Assembly (NCBI GenBank): GCA_946885665.1
Contig: CAMPGT010000018.1
Location: forward strand, 1-28,007
Direction: 5' to 3'
From: an uncultured Chitinophagaceae bacterium
Lineage (GTDB): Bacteria > Bacteroidota > Bacteroidia > Chitinophagales > Chitinophagaceae
DNA: 28,007 nucleotides
The position numbers and the translations under genes were made by a program. Below are positions 1 through 8,638 of the stretch, piece after piece. Position 1 is the first letter of the stretch. Every line of letters starts with the position of its first letter. Below the pieces are notes generated by a model. The model was not told where the DNA came from. It saw only the letters and a program-made list of their open reading frames with translations, and did not search any database.

Positions 1-12
1 AGTTTTAACCTT

Positions 13-20
13 TATCTTTT
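13..20 (+). promoter_or_regulatory. Possible -7 box for the VWA/AAA+ operon
   Basis: TATCTTTT differs by one base from the Bacteroidota -7 consensus TAnnTTTG and lies 27 bases before the ATG at 48. The -33 region falls outside the window, so the call rests on one element in an AT-rich stretch. Confidence 0.3.
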
Positions 21-47
21 TAAGTTTTTATCACGAAATTGAGGAAG

Positions 48-1145
48 ATGAGAGGATACAATTTTTCGAAGTTCGATCCCAGTGCAGAAGGAAAAACAGC
101 TTTTGAACAGTTGCTCGACATCTTCATGCAACTGCTTACCTACACCAACGGCGATGTGGCCGAGGCGCTGAACTGGATGAACCAGCTCGACAAGGAATAC
201 CAGGTTACCAACGACGGATACGGAATGGGCGACTTTATCGAAGACCTGAAAGACAAGGGGTACATCAAAGAAAATGCTGAGCTGGGCGAAATAAAGATCA
301 CCCCGAAAACAGAACAGGGCATCCGTAAAAAATCGCTTGAAGAAATTTTCGGCAAACTCAAGAAAACAAAACCCGGCGAGCATCAAACGTACAAGCCCGG
401 CCTCGGCGACGAACAAAATCCCGAAACCAGGCCCTTCCAGTTCGGCGACGCTGTTGAACAAATCGATTTCACGTCATCCATCCGGAACGCGCAGATCAAT
501 CATGGAGTAGATAATTTCATGATGAATGAAGATGACTTGTCCATCCGCGAAACCGATTTCAAATCGCAGACATCCACTGTGCTGATGATCGACATCTCGC
601 ATTCGATGATTTTGTACGGCGAAGACAGGATCACACCGGCAAAGAAAGTGGCCATGGCGCTGAGCGAGCTGATCACCACAAAATATCCGAAAGACACGCT
701 CGACATCGTTGTGTTCGGTAATGATGCGTGGCCGGTCGAGATCAGAGACCTGCCCTACCTGGAAGTGGGACCCTATCATACGAATACAGTTGCCGGCCTC
801 GAAATGGCAATGGATATTTTAAGAAGAAGGAAAAACCCGAATAAGCAGATCTTCATGATCACCGACGGAAAACCCACCTGCCTGAAGATCGGCAAACGCT
901 ATTATAAAAACAGTTTCGGACTGGACAGGAAGATCACTTCCCGGTGCCTCAACCTTGCGGCGCAATGCAAGAAACTGAAGGTGCCGATCACCACATTCAT
1001 GATCGCCACAGATCCCTACCTGCAAAGGTTTGTGCAGGAATTCACGGAAACAAACAATGGCAAGGCGTTCTTCGCCTCTCTCGACCGGCTGGGCGCCTTC
1101 ATATTCAGAGATTTTGAAAACGGTAAACGAAAAACGGTTTATTAA
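48..1145 (+). CDS. VWA-domain protein, partner of the downstream MoxR-like ATPase
   Basis: This 365-residue cytosolic protein has a von Willebrand factor A domain in its C-terminal half, from about residue 175. The metal-binding MIDAS motif is complete: DISHS at 182-186, threonines at 245/247 and ITDGKP with its Asp at 273. The N-terminal 170 residues are charged and not recognised. There is no signal peptide or membrane helix. I chose the ATG at 48; a TTG nine bases upstream is in frame but less likely. The AAA+ gene starts 23 bases downstream, so the two are probably one operon. VWA proteins beside MoxR/chelatase-type ATPases generally act as substrate or metal-ion-dependent adaptors in a chaperone-like or metal-insertion complex (family knowledge). 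The actual substrate cannot be told from here. Confidence 0.85.
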   Translation: MRGYNFSKFDPSAEGKTAFEQLLDIFMQLLTYTNGDVAEALNWMNQLDKEYQVTNDGYGMGDFIEDLKDKGYIKENAELGEIKITPKTEQGIRKKSLEEIFGKLKKTKPGEHQTYKPGLGDEQNPETRPFQFGDAVEQIDFTSSIRNAQINHGVDNFMMNEDDLSIRETDFKSQTSTVLMIDISHSMILYGEDRITPAKKVAMALSELITTKYPKDTLDIVVFGNDAWPVEIRDLPYLEVGPYHTNTVAGLEMAMDILRRRKNPNKQIFMITDGKPTCLKIGKRYYKNSFGLDRKITSRCLNLAAQCKKLKVPITTFMIATDPYLQRFVQEFTETNNGKAFFASLDRLGAFIFRDFENGKRKTVY

Positions 1146-1168
1146 ACAACAGGACCACGGAGGATAAA

Positions 1169-2692
1169 ATGAATATTACCAAGATCAATACATTAGGAGA
1201 ACTAAAGAAAAGCGGCTATACAGCAAGATCCATAAAAGATGAAATAAGAGAAAACCTGATCGACAGGCTCAAGAGCAACCAGAACTCTTTCGACGGAATT
1301 ATCGGATACGAAGAAACGGTGATCCCCGACGTTGAACGGGCACTCCTCTCCCGTCATAACATTCTTTTCCTCGGACTGCGCGGACAGGCAAAAACAAGGA
1401 TGGCGCGCCAGATGACGGGACTGCTCGACGAATATATTCCCATCGTGGCAGGGAGTGAGATCAATGACGATCCGCTGAAGCCCGTTTCGCGCTATGCAAA
1501 ACAATTGATAGCAGAAAAGGGCGATGCCACTCCCATTGAATGGATGCACCGCAGCCAACGCTACGGCGAGAAACTGGCCACGCCCGACGTAAGTGTTGCC
1601 GATCTCATTGGCGACATCGATCCGATAAAGGCAGCGAACCTTAAACTGAACTTCAGCGATGAAATGGTGATCCACTACGGCATCATTCCGCGCAGCAACC
1701 GCAGCATCTTCGTGATCAATGAAATTCCCGACCTGCAGGCGCGCATCCAGGTAGCGCTCTTCAACATACTCGAAGAGGGCGATGTGCAGATAAGAGGGTT
1801 CAAACTCAGGATTCCACTCGACATCCTGTTCGTGTTCACGGCTAACCCCGAAGACTATACGAACCGCGGCTCGATCGTTACGCCATTGAAGGACCGCATC
1901 CAGAGCCAAATACTCACGCATTATCCGAAGTCGATCGAAACGGCGCTCAGCATCACCGAACAGGAGGCATTCGTTCACGAGCAGCAGCGCTCACGTGTAC
2001 GGGTAAGCGATCTCGTGAAAAGACTGATAGAACAGATTTCGTTTGAGGCGCGCGCCAGTGAATATGTTGACAAGAAGAGCGGCGTCTCCGCCAGGCTCAG
2101 TATCTCTGCCCTCGAAAATGCATTCAGCGCGGCAGAAAGAAGGGCGATCATCAATAAAGAAAAAGAAACACAGGTGTGGATCAGCGATCTGGTGGGCATC
2201 ATTCCCTCCATTACCGGTAAAATAGAATTGGTGTATGAGGGCGAACAGGAAGGGCCGTTCCAGGTGGCGATGAACCTTGTTGAAAAAGCCACCCGCTCAC
2301 AGTTTGTTATTTACTTTCCGAACCCGGATGCGCTGAAGAAAAAACGAAATACGCAACAGGTCAACGACAACCCATACCGTTCCATACAGGCATGGTTCGA
2401 CAAGGGCAACAGCCTGAACTTGTTTTTCAATATTACCGATGAAGCGAAGACCGCTGAATTGTACAAGGTGGACGGACTGCATGCGCTGGTGAAGAAATTC
2501 TTCAGGCAAACCAATGAAAGGGAAGCCGCGTTGCTCATGGAATTTGTGTTGCATGGGCTGTCGGCGTATTCGCTGATCAGCAAGCGGATCGTTGAAAATA
2601 AGATCGAGTTTAAGGATTTGATGGGATCGATGCTGAACCTGGGAAGTGCCTCGGGATATAATGAGGAGGAGGATAGAGAGGAGTTTAATTAG
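1169..2692 (+). CDS. MoxR/magnesium-chelatase-like AAA+ ATPase
   Basis: This 507-residue AAA+ protein shows a variant Walker A at about 69-77 (GLRGQAKTR, K75/T76), a Walker B FVINE at 181-185 where Asn replaces the usual Asp before Glu, and a sensor-1 strand ending TANPEDY with Asn226. The sequence around SNRSIFVINEIPDL and the TPLKDRIQSQ stretch resembles chelatase subunit I and MoxR ATPases. It has no signal peptide. It follows the VWA gene by 23 bases, the usual arrangement in which the ATPase ring drives a VWA partner. The C-terminal 200 residues are less familiar. The neighbourhood has no tetrapyrrole or cobalamin genes, so a chelatase role is not supported; a chaperone-like role is more likely but is inference. 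Confidence 0.85.
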   Translation: MNITKINTLGELKKSGYTARSIKDEIRENLIDRLKSNQNSFDGIIGYEETVIPDVERALLSRHNILFLGLRGQAKTRMARQMTGLLDEYIPIVAGSEINDDPLKPVSRYAKQLIAEKGDATPIEWMHRSQRYGEKLATPDVSVADLIGDIDPIKAANLKLNFSDEMVIHYGIIPRSNRSIFVINEIPDLQARIQVALFNILEEGDVQIRGFKLRIPLDILFVFTANPEDYTNRGSIVTPLKDRIQSQILTHYPKSIETALSITEQEAFVHEQQRSRVRVSDLVKRLIEQISFEARASEYVDKKSGVSARLSISALENAFSAAERRAIINKEKETQVWISDLVGIIPSITGKIELVYEGEQEGPFQVAMNLVEKATRSQFVIYFPNPDALKKKRNTQQVNDNPYRSIQAWFDKGNSLNLFFNITDEAKTAELYKVDGLHALVKKFFRQTNEREAALLMEFVLHGLSAYSLISKRIVENKIEFKDLMGSMLNLGSASGYNEEEDREEFN

Positions 2693-2722
2693 GGTCCACC
2701 CCCGGCGCTTCGCGCCACCACC

Positions 2723-2935
2723 GCCAGCGGGGGAAATTTAAGTGACACTTTTCGTGTTAGCGTGATGCCCGCCAGCGGGGGAGATTTTAGTGACACCTTT
2801 CGTTTTAGCGTGATCCCCGCCAGCGGGGGAAATTTTAGTGACGCCTTTCGTTTTGTCGCGGTCTCGCCAGCGGGGGAGATTTTAGTGACACCTTTCGTTT
2901 TGTCGTGATTCCCGCCAGCGGGGAAGCCATTTCGT
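2723..2935. repeat. Five-copy 48-bp direct repeat array
   Basis: The motif GCCAGCGGGG begins at 2723, 2771, 2819, 2866 and 2914, giving periods of 48, 48, 47 and 48. Each full unit continues with GGAAATTTTAGTGACACC-like sequence and a TTTCGTTTTAGCGTGAT-like tail. Units differ by a few substitutions, such as TAGCG against TGTCG in the tail. The fifth copy keeps only its core and then diverges. The one-base slip and internal stop codons argue against coding. The core read on the other strand (CCCCCGCTGGCGG) recurs in the array at the right end of the window. Confidence 0.9.
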
Positions 2936-2937
2936 AT

Positions 2938-2970
2938 CCCCCTCTGGAGGGGGCGGTCCCGAAGGGACCG
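2938..2970. repeat. Tandem GC-rich hairpins
   Basis: Two adjoining inverted repeats: CCCCCTC-TG-GAGGGGG (2938-2953, 7-bp stem) and CGGTCCC-GAA-GGGACCG (2954-2970, 7-bp stem). TCCCCC at 2937 can also pair with GGGGGA ending at 2975, closing a larger structure. They lie 34 bases beyond the murB stop on the minus-strand reading. This could be an mRNA-end structure or a mobile palindromic repeat; no U-run is present. Confidence 0.7.
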
Positions 2971-3003
2971 GGGGAGGACGCACCGACGGAGACCGATTTC
3001 CCG

Positions 3004-4011
3004 CTACACAATATTCACTTCCCTCTCCAGCACTACACCAAACTTTTTCACCACACTGTCCTGTATCTGCTCGCTTAGGGAAAAAATATCCCGGCCGGAG
3101 GCGTGCCCGTAGTTCACCAGTACAAGCGCCTGCTTCGCATGGCAACCCGCATCGCCCTTGCGGTAGCCCTTCCATCCACATTGCTCGATCAACCAGCCCG
3201 CGGCGAGCTTCACCATTCCATTTTCCTGCGGGTATCCCGGCAATAACGGATAGGCGCGTTGCAACTCCTCATATTTAACTGCCGGCACGGCAGGATTCTT
3301 AAAAAAACTTCCCGCGTTGCCGATTTGTTTTGGATCGGGCAATTTCGACGTGCGTATATTGACGACCGCCCGGGAAATCGCCTGTATGCTTACCGGCTCG
3401 TTCATCTTCGATAATTCATCTTCTATGGCGCCGTAGCTTGTGTTGTATTGCGGAACCTTATTCAACCTGAACGTCACGCTCAAAATAATGAACTCATTTT
3501 TATACCGGTTTTTGAACACGCTTTCCCTGTACCCGAATTCGCAGTCTGTTGCAGAGAAGGTCATCACCTTTCGTTTGGCAATATGATAAGCCTCGAGGTC
3601 GTAAAAAACGTCCTTTACTTCCACGCCGTAGGCGCCAATGTTCTGCATGGGCGACGCGCCCACATTTCCGGGAATCAGCGAAAGGTTCTCTACACCGGCC
3701 AGCTCCCGCTCCAGGCAATACTGAACAAAACGGTTCCAGTTTTCTCCGGCACCCGTTTTTACGTACGCATGGAGATGATCCTCTTTCACGATGTTCATGC
3801 CCATAACATCATTCTTCAACACATAGCCATCGAAGTTGTTGGTGAGCAAAATATTACTGCCGCCACCTAAAATCAATTTCGGGCTTCCTGCCGCTCTTTC
3901 TATCAACTCGTCCAGTTGCTCGGTATCACTGAAAGCAGCAAAGTGCCTGGCAGAAACGTCTATGCCAAAAGTATTTAAAGATTTTAAAGAATAATTTTCT
4001 ATAACCTCCAT
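3004..4011 (-). CDS. murB: UDP-N-acetylenolpyruvoylglucosamine reductase (type I MurB)
   Basis: MurB reduces UDP-GlcNAc-enolpyruvate to UDP-MurNAc with NADPH and FAD, the second committed step of peptidoglycan synthesis in the cytosol. The 335-residue protein has the FAD-binding stretch LILGGGSNILL (46-56), the LIPGNVGASPMQNIGAYGVE block (112-131), FGYRESVFK with the conserved Arg162, the GNAGSFFKNP motif with the proton-donor Ser235, and a C-terminal LEREVNIV containing the conserved Glu (about 331). The Tyr/Arg-containing block marks the type I form. The start ATG lies 21 bases after the priA stop, so it is probably translated from the plsC-priA-murB message. It is the last gene of that run, facing the repeat-rich intergenic region. 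Confidence 0.97.
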   Translation of the reverse strand: MEVIENYSLKSLNTFGIDVSARHFAAFSDTEQLDELIERAAGSPKLILGGGSNILLTNNFDGYVLKNDVMGMNIVKEDHLHAYVKTGAGENWNRFVQYCLERELAGVENLSLIPGNVGASPMQNIGAYGVEVKDVFYDLEAYHIAKRKVMTFSATDCEFGYRESVFKNRYKNEFIILSVTFRLNKVPQYNTSYGAIEDELSKMNEPVSIQAISRAVVNIRTSKLPDPKQIGNAGSFFKNPAVPAVKYEELQRAYPLLPGYPQENGMVKLAAGWLIEQCGWKGYRKGDAGCHAKQALVLVNYGHASGRDIFSLSEQIQDSVVKKFGVVLEREVNIV

Positions 4012-4032
4012 AGATTATTCAATTTCTATTAG

Positions 4033-6468
4033 TTATCTGTCAACATCCGAGATCACCACAACGTTGCGGAGCAGCTTTTCGTTATGCATCAGCGCCACCT
4101 GGTCGAGTATAAATTGCTTACAGGTTTTCACCACTTGTGAATCCTTTGGCAGCTTTACCAGCAGTTCCATTAAATATTGGTTCCGTACCCTGTTGACCAC
4201 CGGCTCGGCCGGACCCACGAGGTACCGCTCGTAAGATGTTTTCATTTTTCCTGCAAAGTAAAGTGCCGCCATTTCCACCACTTCCTTCTGCTTGTGTTTA
4301 AAGGTGAGCAGGATGAGCCTCGAAAAAGGGGGATAAAAAAATCGTTTCCTTCCTTCTATCTCCACTTCGTAAAAAGCACGGTAGTCGTGCATCTGTATCA
4401 ACGGCAATAGGGGGTGGCTGGTATTTCTCGCCTGGATGTAAACTTTCCCCCGTTCATCCTTTCGCCCGGCCCTGCCGCTCACCTGTCCTATCAGTTGAAA
4501 TGCCCTTTCGTTCACCCTGAAATCGGCAAAGCTCAGCAGGCTGTCGGCATCGAGCACCCCGACAAGCTGCACGTTTTCAAAGTCCAGTCCCTTCACCACC
4601 ATTTGCGTGCCGACAAGCACATTTACCTTTCCGTCTTCAAATTTGCGGATGAGCTCATCGTGCGCATGCTTGCCCCTCACGCTGTCTACGTCCATGCGTG
4701 CAATATGGGCGTCGGGGAACAGTTCTTCCAACTGTTCTTCTATCTTTTCGGTTCCGAAGTTGCGCTGCAGGAACTTGTCGCTGCCGCATGACTGGCAAAC
4801 GTGCACCGGCGGGTAAAGCTGCCCGCAATAATGGCAATGCAACTTGTGCGTCTTTTTATGAAAGGTAAGCGTGACGTCGCAATTGCGGCAATGCGGTATC
4901 CAGCCGCATACCTGGCACACCTGATAGGGCGAGTAACCCCTGCGGTTTTGAAAAAGGATGACCTGCTTATTTTGTTGAAGTACTCTTTTGATTTCTGTTT
5001 GTAATGAGTCGCTTATGATTGTTTTTTCAGATTCCTTCGACACCGTTTTTTTCATATCGATGATGTCGATGTCGGGAAGCGCCACGCCCCCGTAACGCTC
5101 ACGCAGTTCAACCAGTCCGTATTTGTCGCGCGTGGCATTGTAATACGATTCTACAGATGGCGTTGCGCTGCCCAGCACCACCTTCGCTCCCATGAGTGAT
5201 GCGTAAAATATGGCCGTGTCGCGGGCATTGTACCGCGGAGCGGGATCCTGCTGTTTATAAGAGGTATCGTGTTCCTCATCAACGATGACCAGGCCTAGTT
5301 CCGTGAAAGGAAGAAATAATGACGACCGGGCGCCCAGTATGATCCTCAACTCACCCTTCCTGGTTTTGTTCCATATCTCTATCCTTTCATTCTGGTTGAA
5401 CTTGCTGTGATAGATGCCGATATACCCGCCGAAATGTTTTTCAAGGCGCCTGATGATTTGCGAGGTGAGCGCAATTTCCGGCAACAGGTACAGCACCTGC
5501 TGGCCTGCATTGAGATACGCTTCCATCAACCGGATGTACACCTGCGTTTTGCCGCTCGAGGTAACGCCATGCAGCAGGCACACGGCATGATCGAGCAGTT
5601 TTTCTTTCACCTTGTTCAGGGCCGCCTCCTGTGCCGCGGTCAGCGTAAAATCTATGTTGACGGCTCTTGGCAGGTAACGCAGCCTGTCGATACTCTTCTT
5701 CTCAATAAAAACGACTTCTTTTTCCACCAGTCCTTTCAACTGCGCATCAGTGGCGCCGCTTTTTTTGAGTAATGATGATTTCGTAACCTCACCTTCCGTT
5801 TTCAACAGGTGGAGATAGCTCAACAGCAGCTCCATTTGTTTCGGTGCCCGCGCCCAGTTGTTCAAAAGCCCGGCAAGCTTGTCTTCGTCTTCATACCGGG
5901 GATAAAGCCTGACATACGTTTCCTTTTTCGGGGTAAACGTTTCTTTCAGCGACTCCCACACGAAGCAAACCTTTTTTTCGATCAGCCGCTTGATGACTGC
6001 ATAGGCATTGGCGCTATCCAGCAACTCCTGCGCCTCAACAACCGTCAACTGTTTTTTGATGGAAAGCGCCTCGGCCACCACGTATTCATCGTTGTCGAGA
6101 TCGGTAAAATCATCACCGGCCTCGTTATTGAAAATAATGATGGTTTCGCTCGACAATTTAAAATGAGCGGGCAGCGCCGCGGCCATCACTTCTCCTTCGC
6201 TGCACATGTAATAAGAAGCTATCCATTCCCATAATTTCAACTGACTGTCGAACACCACGGGCTCCGTGTCCAGCACATTCAGAATGTCTTTGGTTTCATA
6301 AGGCGGCTTTTTCTCATGCAATGTCCGGATGATGCCGGAGTATTTTTTGTTCTTCCCCAGCACCACTTCTACCCTGATGCCCGGCCGCACCAGACCTAAA
6401 AACGCTTCAGGCACGGACCAGGTATAGGTTTTCGGCAACGCCAACGGTATGATCACTTCCGCATACAT
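4033..6468 (-). CDS. priA: Primosomal protein N', replication restart helicase PriA
   Basis: PriA recognises stalled replication forks and reloads the replicative helicase. The 811-residue protein has the N-terminal fork-binding domain (AEVIIPLALPKTYTWSVP), a Walker A GVTSSGKT at about 301-308, a DEEH box at 397-400, and a zinc-binding region rich in CxxC pairs (CQVCGW, CRNC, CHYCG, CQSCGS). After it come the helicase C-terminal motifs GTQMVVKGLDF and QVSGRAGRK. I start at the ATG at 6468; a TTG nine bases upstream is possible but less likely. It sits between plsC (75 bases upstream) and murB (21 bases downstream). A weak -7 box lies upstream, so it may also have its own promoter. Confidence 0.97.
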   Translation of the reverse strand: MYAEVIIPLALPKTYTWSVPEAFLGLVRPGIRVEVVLGKNKKYSGIIRTLHEKKPPYETKDILNVLDTEPVVFDSQLKLWEWIASYYMCSEGEVMAAALPAHFKLSSETIIIFNNEAGDDFTDLDNDEYVVAEALSIKKQLTVVEAQELLDSANAYAVIKRLIEKKVCFVWESLKETFTPKKETYVRLYPRYEDEDKLAGLLNNWARAPKQMELLLSYLHLLKTEGEVTKSSLLKKSGATDAQLKGLVEKEVVFIEKKSIDRLRYLPRAVNIDFTLTAAQEAALNKVKEKLLDHAVCLLHGVTSSGKTQVYIRLMEAYLNAGQQVLYLLPEIALTSQIIRRLEKHFGGYIGIYHSKFNQNERIEIWNKTRKGELRIILGARSSLFLPFTELGLVIVDEEHDTSYKQQDPAPRYNARDTAIFYASLMGAKVVLGSATPSVESYYNATRDKYGLVELRERYGGVALPDIDIIDMKKTVSKESEKTIISDSLQTEIKRVLQQNKQVILFQNRRGYSPYQVCQVCGWIPHCRNCDVTLTFHKKTHKLHCHYCGQLYPPVHVCQSCGSDKFLQRNFGTEKIEEQLEELFPDAHIARMDVDSVRGKHAHDELIRKFEDGKVNVLVGTQMVVKGLDFENVQLVGVLDADSLLSFADFRVNERAFQLIGQVSGRAGRKDERGKVYIQARNTSHPLLPLIQMHDYRAFYEVEIEGRKRFFYPPFSRLILLTFKHKQKEVVEMAALYFAGKMKTSYERYLVGPAEPVVNRVRNQYLMELLVKLPKDSQVVKTCKQFILDQVALMHNEKLLRNVVVISDVDR

Positions 6469-6502
6469 GGCCTGCAATTTAAGCGACTTTGTTTCAGCGG
6501 CA

Positions 6503-6510
6503 CAAAGATG
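6503..6510 (-). promoter_or_regulatory. Weak candidate -7 box upstream of priA
   Basis: On the minus strand CATCTTTG followed by TGCC lies about 35 bases before the priA ATG. It matches TAnnTTTG except at the first base, and no clear TTG sits 19-20 bases further upstream. If real, it would separate priA-murB from plsC. Confidence 0.3.
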
Positions 6511-6543
6511 ATAAAAGATGCTTTCAGTGAAATGTGATTATCC

Positions 6544-7323
6544 TCAGGATTCAGCAGTTATTTCCTCGCTTATCCATGAGGCTTTATACTTTTTCAGGCC
6601 GGCTTCCATCACGTTATACACGGTTGTCTTCAGCATCTGAAGGTCGCGCATGGTCATTCCTTCAACGCTGATCTCTTCCAGAAAAACCGAACGGGATATT
6701 CCCGGCGTGAGGGTAAGGAGGCTACTGTAATGCATCCTCGTGTAGGCATCAAGGAAAAGTATGGGCTTTACAGGTGTCTGCGTTTCAATGGCGATCCTGA
6801 ACGCACCATCATAAAATTCCTTCAGCGGACGGTGTGTTTCATTGAATGTTCCTTCGGGGAACATCAGGATCGAAATATTTTTTCTGAGCACAGATTTGAG
6901 GATGCGTACGCTGCTGCCCCTTTTTGCCGCATTGCTCCTGTCTACCGTTACAATGGCGTTCCGGTAAATAAATCCGAATAAAGGGATGTAGGAAACTTCT
7001 ACCTTGCCCAGCACCCTTACCGGCTGGCGAATGGAGGTAACGATGATCGGCGCATCGAGATACGAAATGTGGTTGCACACGAAAATGTATTGTTTGTCTT
7101 TGTTGTGCGGCGATGCATAAATGTTCCTGTGAAAGATCCCGATCATGAAAAACCAGGCATCGGCCCAGAGGGTGCAAAGCCGGTAAATGAAATTGCCGCC
7201 TTTTATTTTACCGAAAAAGGACCCCGCCACCACAAAGGGAATGACGAGCAGCATAAGGATAAGGAATATCGCAAAGGCGTAAACACAGTAAATGACGCGG
7301 GCCGGAGCCAACAGCAACCTCAT
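6544..7323 (-). CDS. plsC: 1-acyl-sn-glycerol-3-phosphate acyltransferase (PlsC family)
   Basis: This enzyme transfers an acyl group to lysophosphatidic acid to give phosphatidic acid for membrane lipid synthesis. The 259-residue protein has one or two N-terminal membrane segments (about 8-35), the acyltransferase signature NHISYLD with the H85-x4-D90 catalytic pair, and the FPEGTF substrate-binding motif at 155-160. The start ATG is 40 bases from the divergent mtaB ATG, so the two share a very short promoter region. It leads the minus-strand run plsC-priA-murB. Other PlsC-like acyltransferases (for example of ornithine lipids) share these motifs, so the exact acceptor is inferred. Confidence 0.9.
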   Translation of the reverse strand: MRLLLAPARVIYCVYAFAIFLILMLLVIPFVVAGSFFGKIKGGNFIYRLCTLWADAWFFMIGIFHRNIYASPHNKDKQYIFVCNHISYLDAPIIVTSIRQPVRVLGKVEVSYIPLFGFIYRNAIVTVDRSNAAKRGSSVRILKSVLRKNISILMFPEGTFNETHRPLKEFYDGAFRIAIETQTPVKPILFLDAYTRMHYSSLLTLTPGISRSVFLEEISVEGMTMRDLQMLKTTVYNVMEAGLKKYKASWISEEITAES

Positions 7324-7349
7324 GATACAAAATAAACGCTAAAACATTG

Positions 7350-7357
7350 TACTTTCG
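7350..7357 (+). promoter_or_regulatory. Candidate -7 box of mtaB
   Basis: TACTTTCG (consensus TAnnTTTG, one mismatch) ends six bases before the mtaB ATG at 7364. If the transcript starts about seven bases downstream, as is typical for this promoter type, the mRNA would be leaderless or nearly so. No clear TTG -33 element was found. Confidence 0.5.
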
Positions 7358-7363
7358 CGCGTG

Positions 7364-8638
7364 ATGGAAGGTATAAAAACAGTGGCGTTTCACACCCTCG
7401 GCTGCAAGCTGAATTATTCGGAAACTTCGTCCATGTCGAGGCTGCTGGAGAACGAGGGGCTGGAAAAAAGGCAGTTTGAAGAGAAGGCCGACGTGTATGT
7501 GATCAACACCTGTTCCGTTACGGAAAATGCCGACCGCGAGTGCCGTCACCTGGTGAGGCGGATACAGCGCCTCTCCCCAACGAGCCTGGTGGTGATCACC
7601 GGCTGTTACGCACAGTTAAAGCCCGCAGAAATTGCCTCCATTCCCGGCGTTGATCTTGTACTCGGGGCGGCGGAAAAGTTTAACATCGTCCACCACCTTA
7701 AGAGCCTCTCAAAAGCCGGCTCCGCAAAAATTTGTTCGTGCGACATCGACGAAGTGAGCGGCTTTCACGTATCATATTCCGGCAAGGGCCGAACAAGGTC
7801 GTTCCTGAAAGTGCAGGACGGGTGCGACTACAATTGTTCTTTTTGCACGATACCGCTCGCAAGAGGAAAAAGCCGCAGCGACACGATCGAGAATGTAGTT
7901 GCTACGGCTTACCAACTGGCGGCAGACGGTGTTAGGGAAATCGTTCTTACCGGAATAAACCTGGGAGATTTCGGCAAAGGCGCCGACGGCGGCAAAATAA
8001 ACAAAGAAGATTTTTGCGGCCTCGTTCAGGCGCTCGACGAGGTAGAAGGTATAGACCGCTATCGCATCTCTTCGATCGAACCGAACCTCCTCACCAACGA
8101 CATCATCGAATTTGTGGCGAACAGCAAAAAGTTCATGCCGCATTTTCATATTCCCCTGCAAAGTGGCAATAATAAAATACTTGGATTGATGCGGCGCCGG
8201 TACAAAAAGGAACTGTATGCCGAACGGGTTTCACTCATCAAAACCTTTATGCCCCATTGCTGTATCGGCGTTGATGTGATTGTTGGGTTTCCTTCCGAAT
8301 CGGCCGCTGATTTCGAAGAAACATTTCATTTTCTCGAGTCGCTGGATATTTCCTACCTGCACGTATTCACCTATTCCGAGCGCGACAATACCCACGCGCT
8401 AGCCCTCCGGCCTGTTGTTCCCATCCATGAAAGAAACGAAAGAAACAAGCGCCTGCGCAACCTTTCTTACATCAAAAACCGGCACTTCGCTGCGGCACAT
8501 CACGGCGAAAGCAGGAAAGTGCTTTTTGAATCGGGAAAAGAAAACGGCATGATGGATGGCTATACCGACAATTATATCAAAGTGTCGGTGCCGTACAAGG
8601 CCGAACTGTTTAACCAGGAGATTGACTGGAAGCTGTAA
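7364..8638 (+). CDS. mtaB: tRNA t6A37 methylthiotransferase MtaB
   Basis: MtaB is a radical-SAM enzyme with two iron-sulfur clusters that converts t6A to ms2t6A at position 37 of ANN-decoding tRNAs. The 424-residue protein has the N-terminal methylthiotransferase domain with its three cluster cysteines (in TLGCKLN, NTCSVTE and TGCYAQL). Next come the radical-SAM CxxxCxxC motif in CDYNCSFCTIP and a C-terminal TRAM-like RNA-binding segment. TLGCKLN is characteristic of MtaB rather than MiaB or RimO. A GTG directly precedes the ATG at 7364; I use the ATG because a promoter box sits just upstream. The last 29 bases overlap the convergent nhaA coding sequence. Confidence 0.93.
   Translation: MEGIKTVAFHTLGCKLNYSETSSMSRLLENEGLEKRQFEEKADVYVINTCSVTENADRECRHLVRRIQRLSPTSLVVITGCYAQLKPAEIASIPGVDLVLGAAEKFNIVHHLKSLSKAGSAKICSCDIDEVSGFHVSYSGKGRTRSFLKVQDGCDYNCSFCTIPLARGKSRSDTIENVVATAYQLAADGVREIVLTGINLGDFGKGADGGKINKEDFCGLVQALDEVEGIDRYRISSIEPNLLTNDIIEFVANSKKFMPHFHIPLQSGNNKILGLMRRRYKKELYAERVSLIKTFMPHCCIGVDVIVGFPSESAADFEETFHFLESLDISYLHVFTYSERDNTHALALRPVVPIHERNERNKRLRNLSYIKNRHFAAAHHGESRKVLFESGKENGMMDGYTDNYIKVSVPYKAELFNQEIDWKL

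Larger units (their letters stand above)
2693..3003. other. Intergenic repeat and hairpin region between convergent operons
   Basis: These 311 bases separate the AAA+ gene (+) from murB (-) and show no plausible coding frame. From left to right they hold a small hairpin GGCGC-TTC-GCGCC (2704-2716), five copies of a 48-bp repeat (2723-2935) and two strong GC hairpins (2938-2953 and 2954-2970). The position between two converging transcription units suits a transcription-stopping or mRNA-end-protecting role, but no U-tract follows the hairpins. Confidence 0.8.

Noticed and set aside
2723..2935. CRISPR array reading of the 48-bp repeats
   Set aside because: The segments between cores are nearly identical to each other, not unique spacers; no cas genes are present.
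4177..6234. Plus-strand open frames opposite priA
   Set aside because: They are antisense to a clear full-length priA and have no recognisable protein features.
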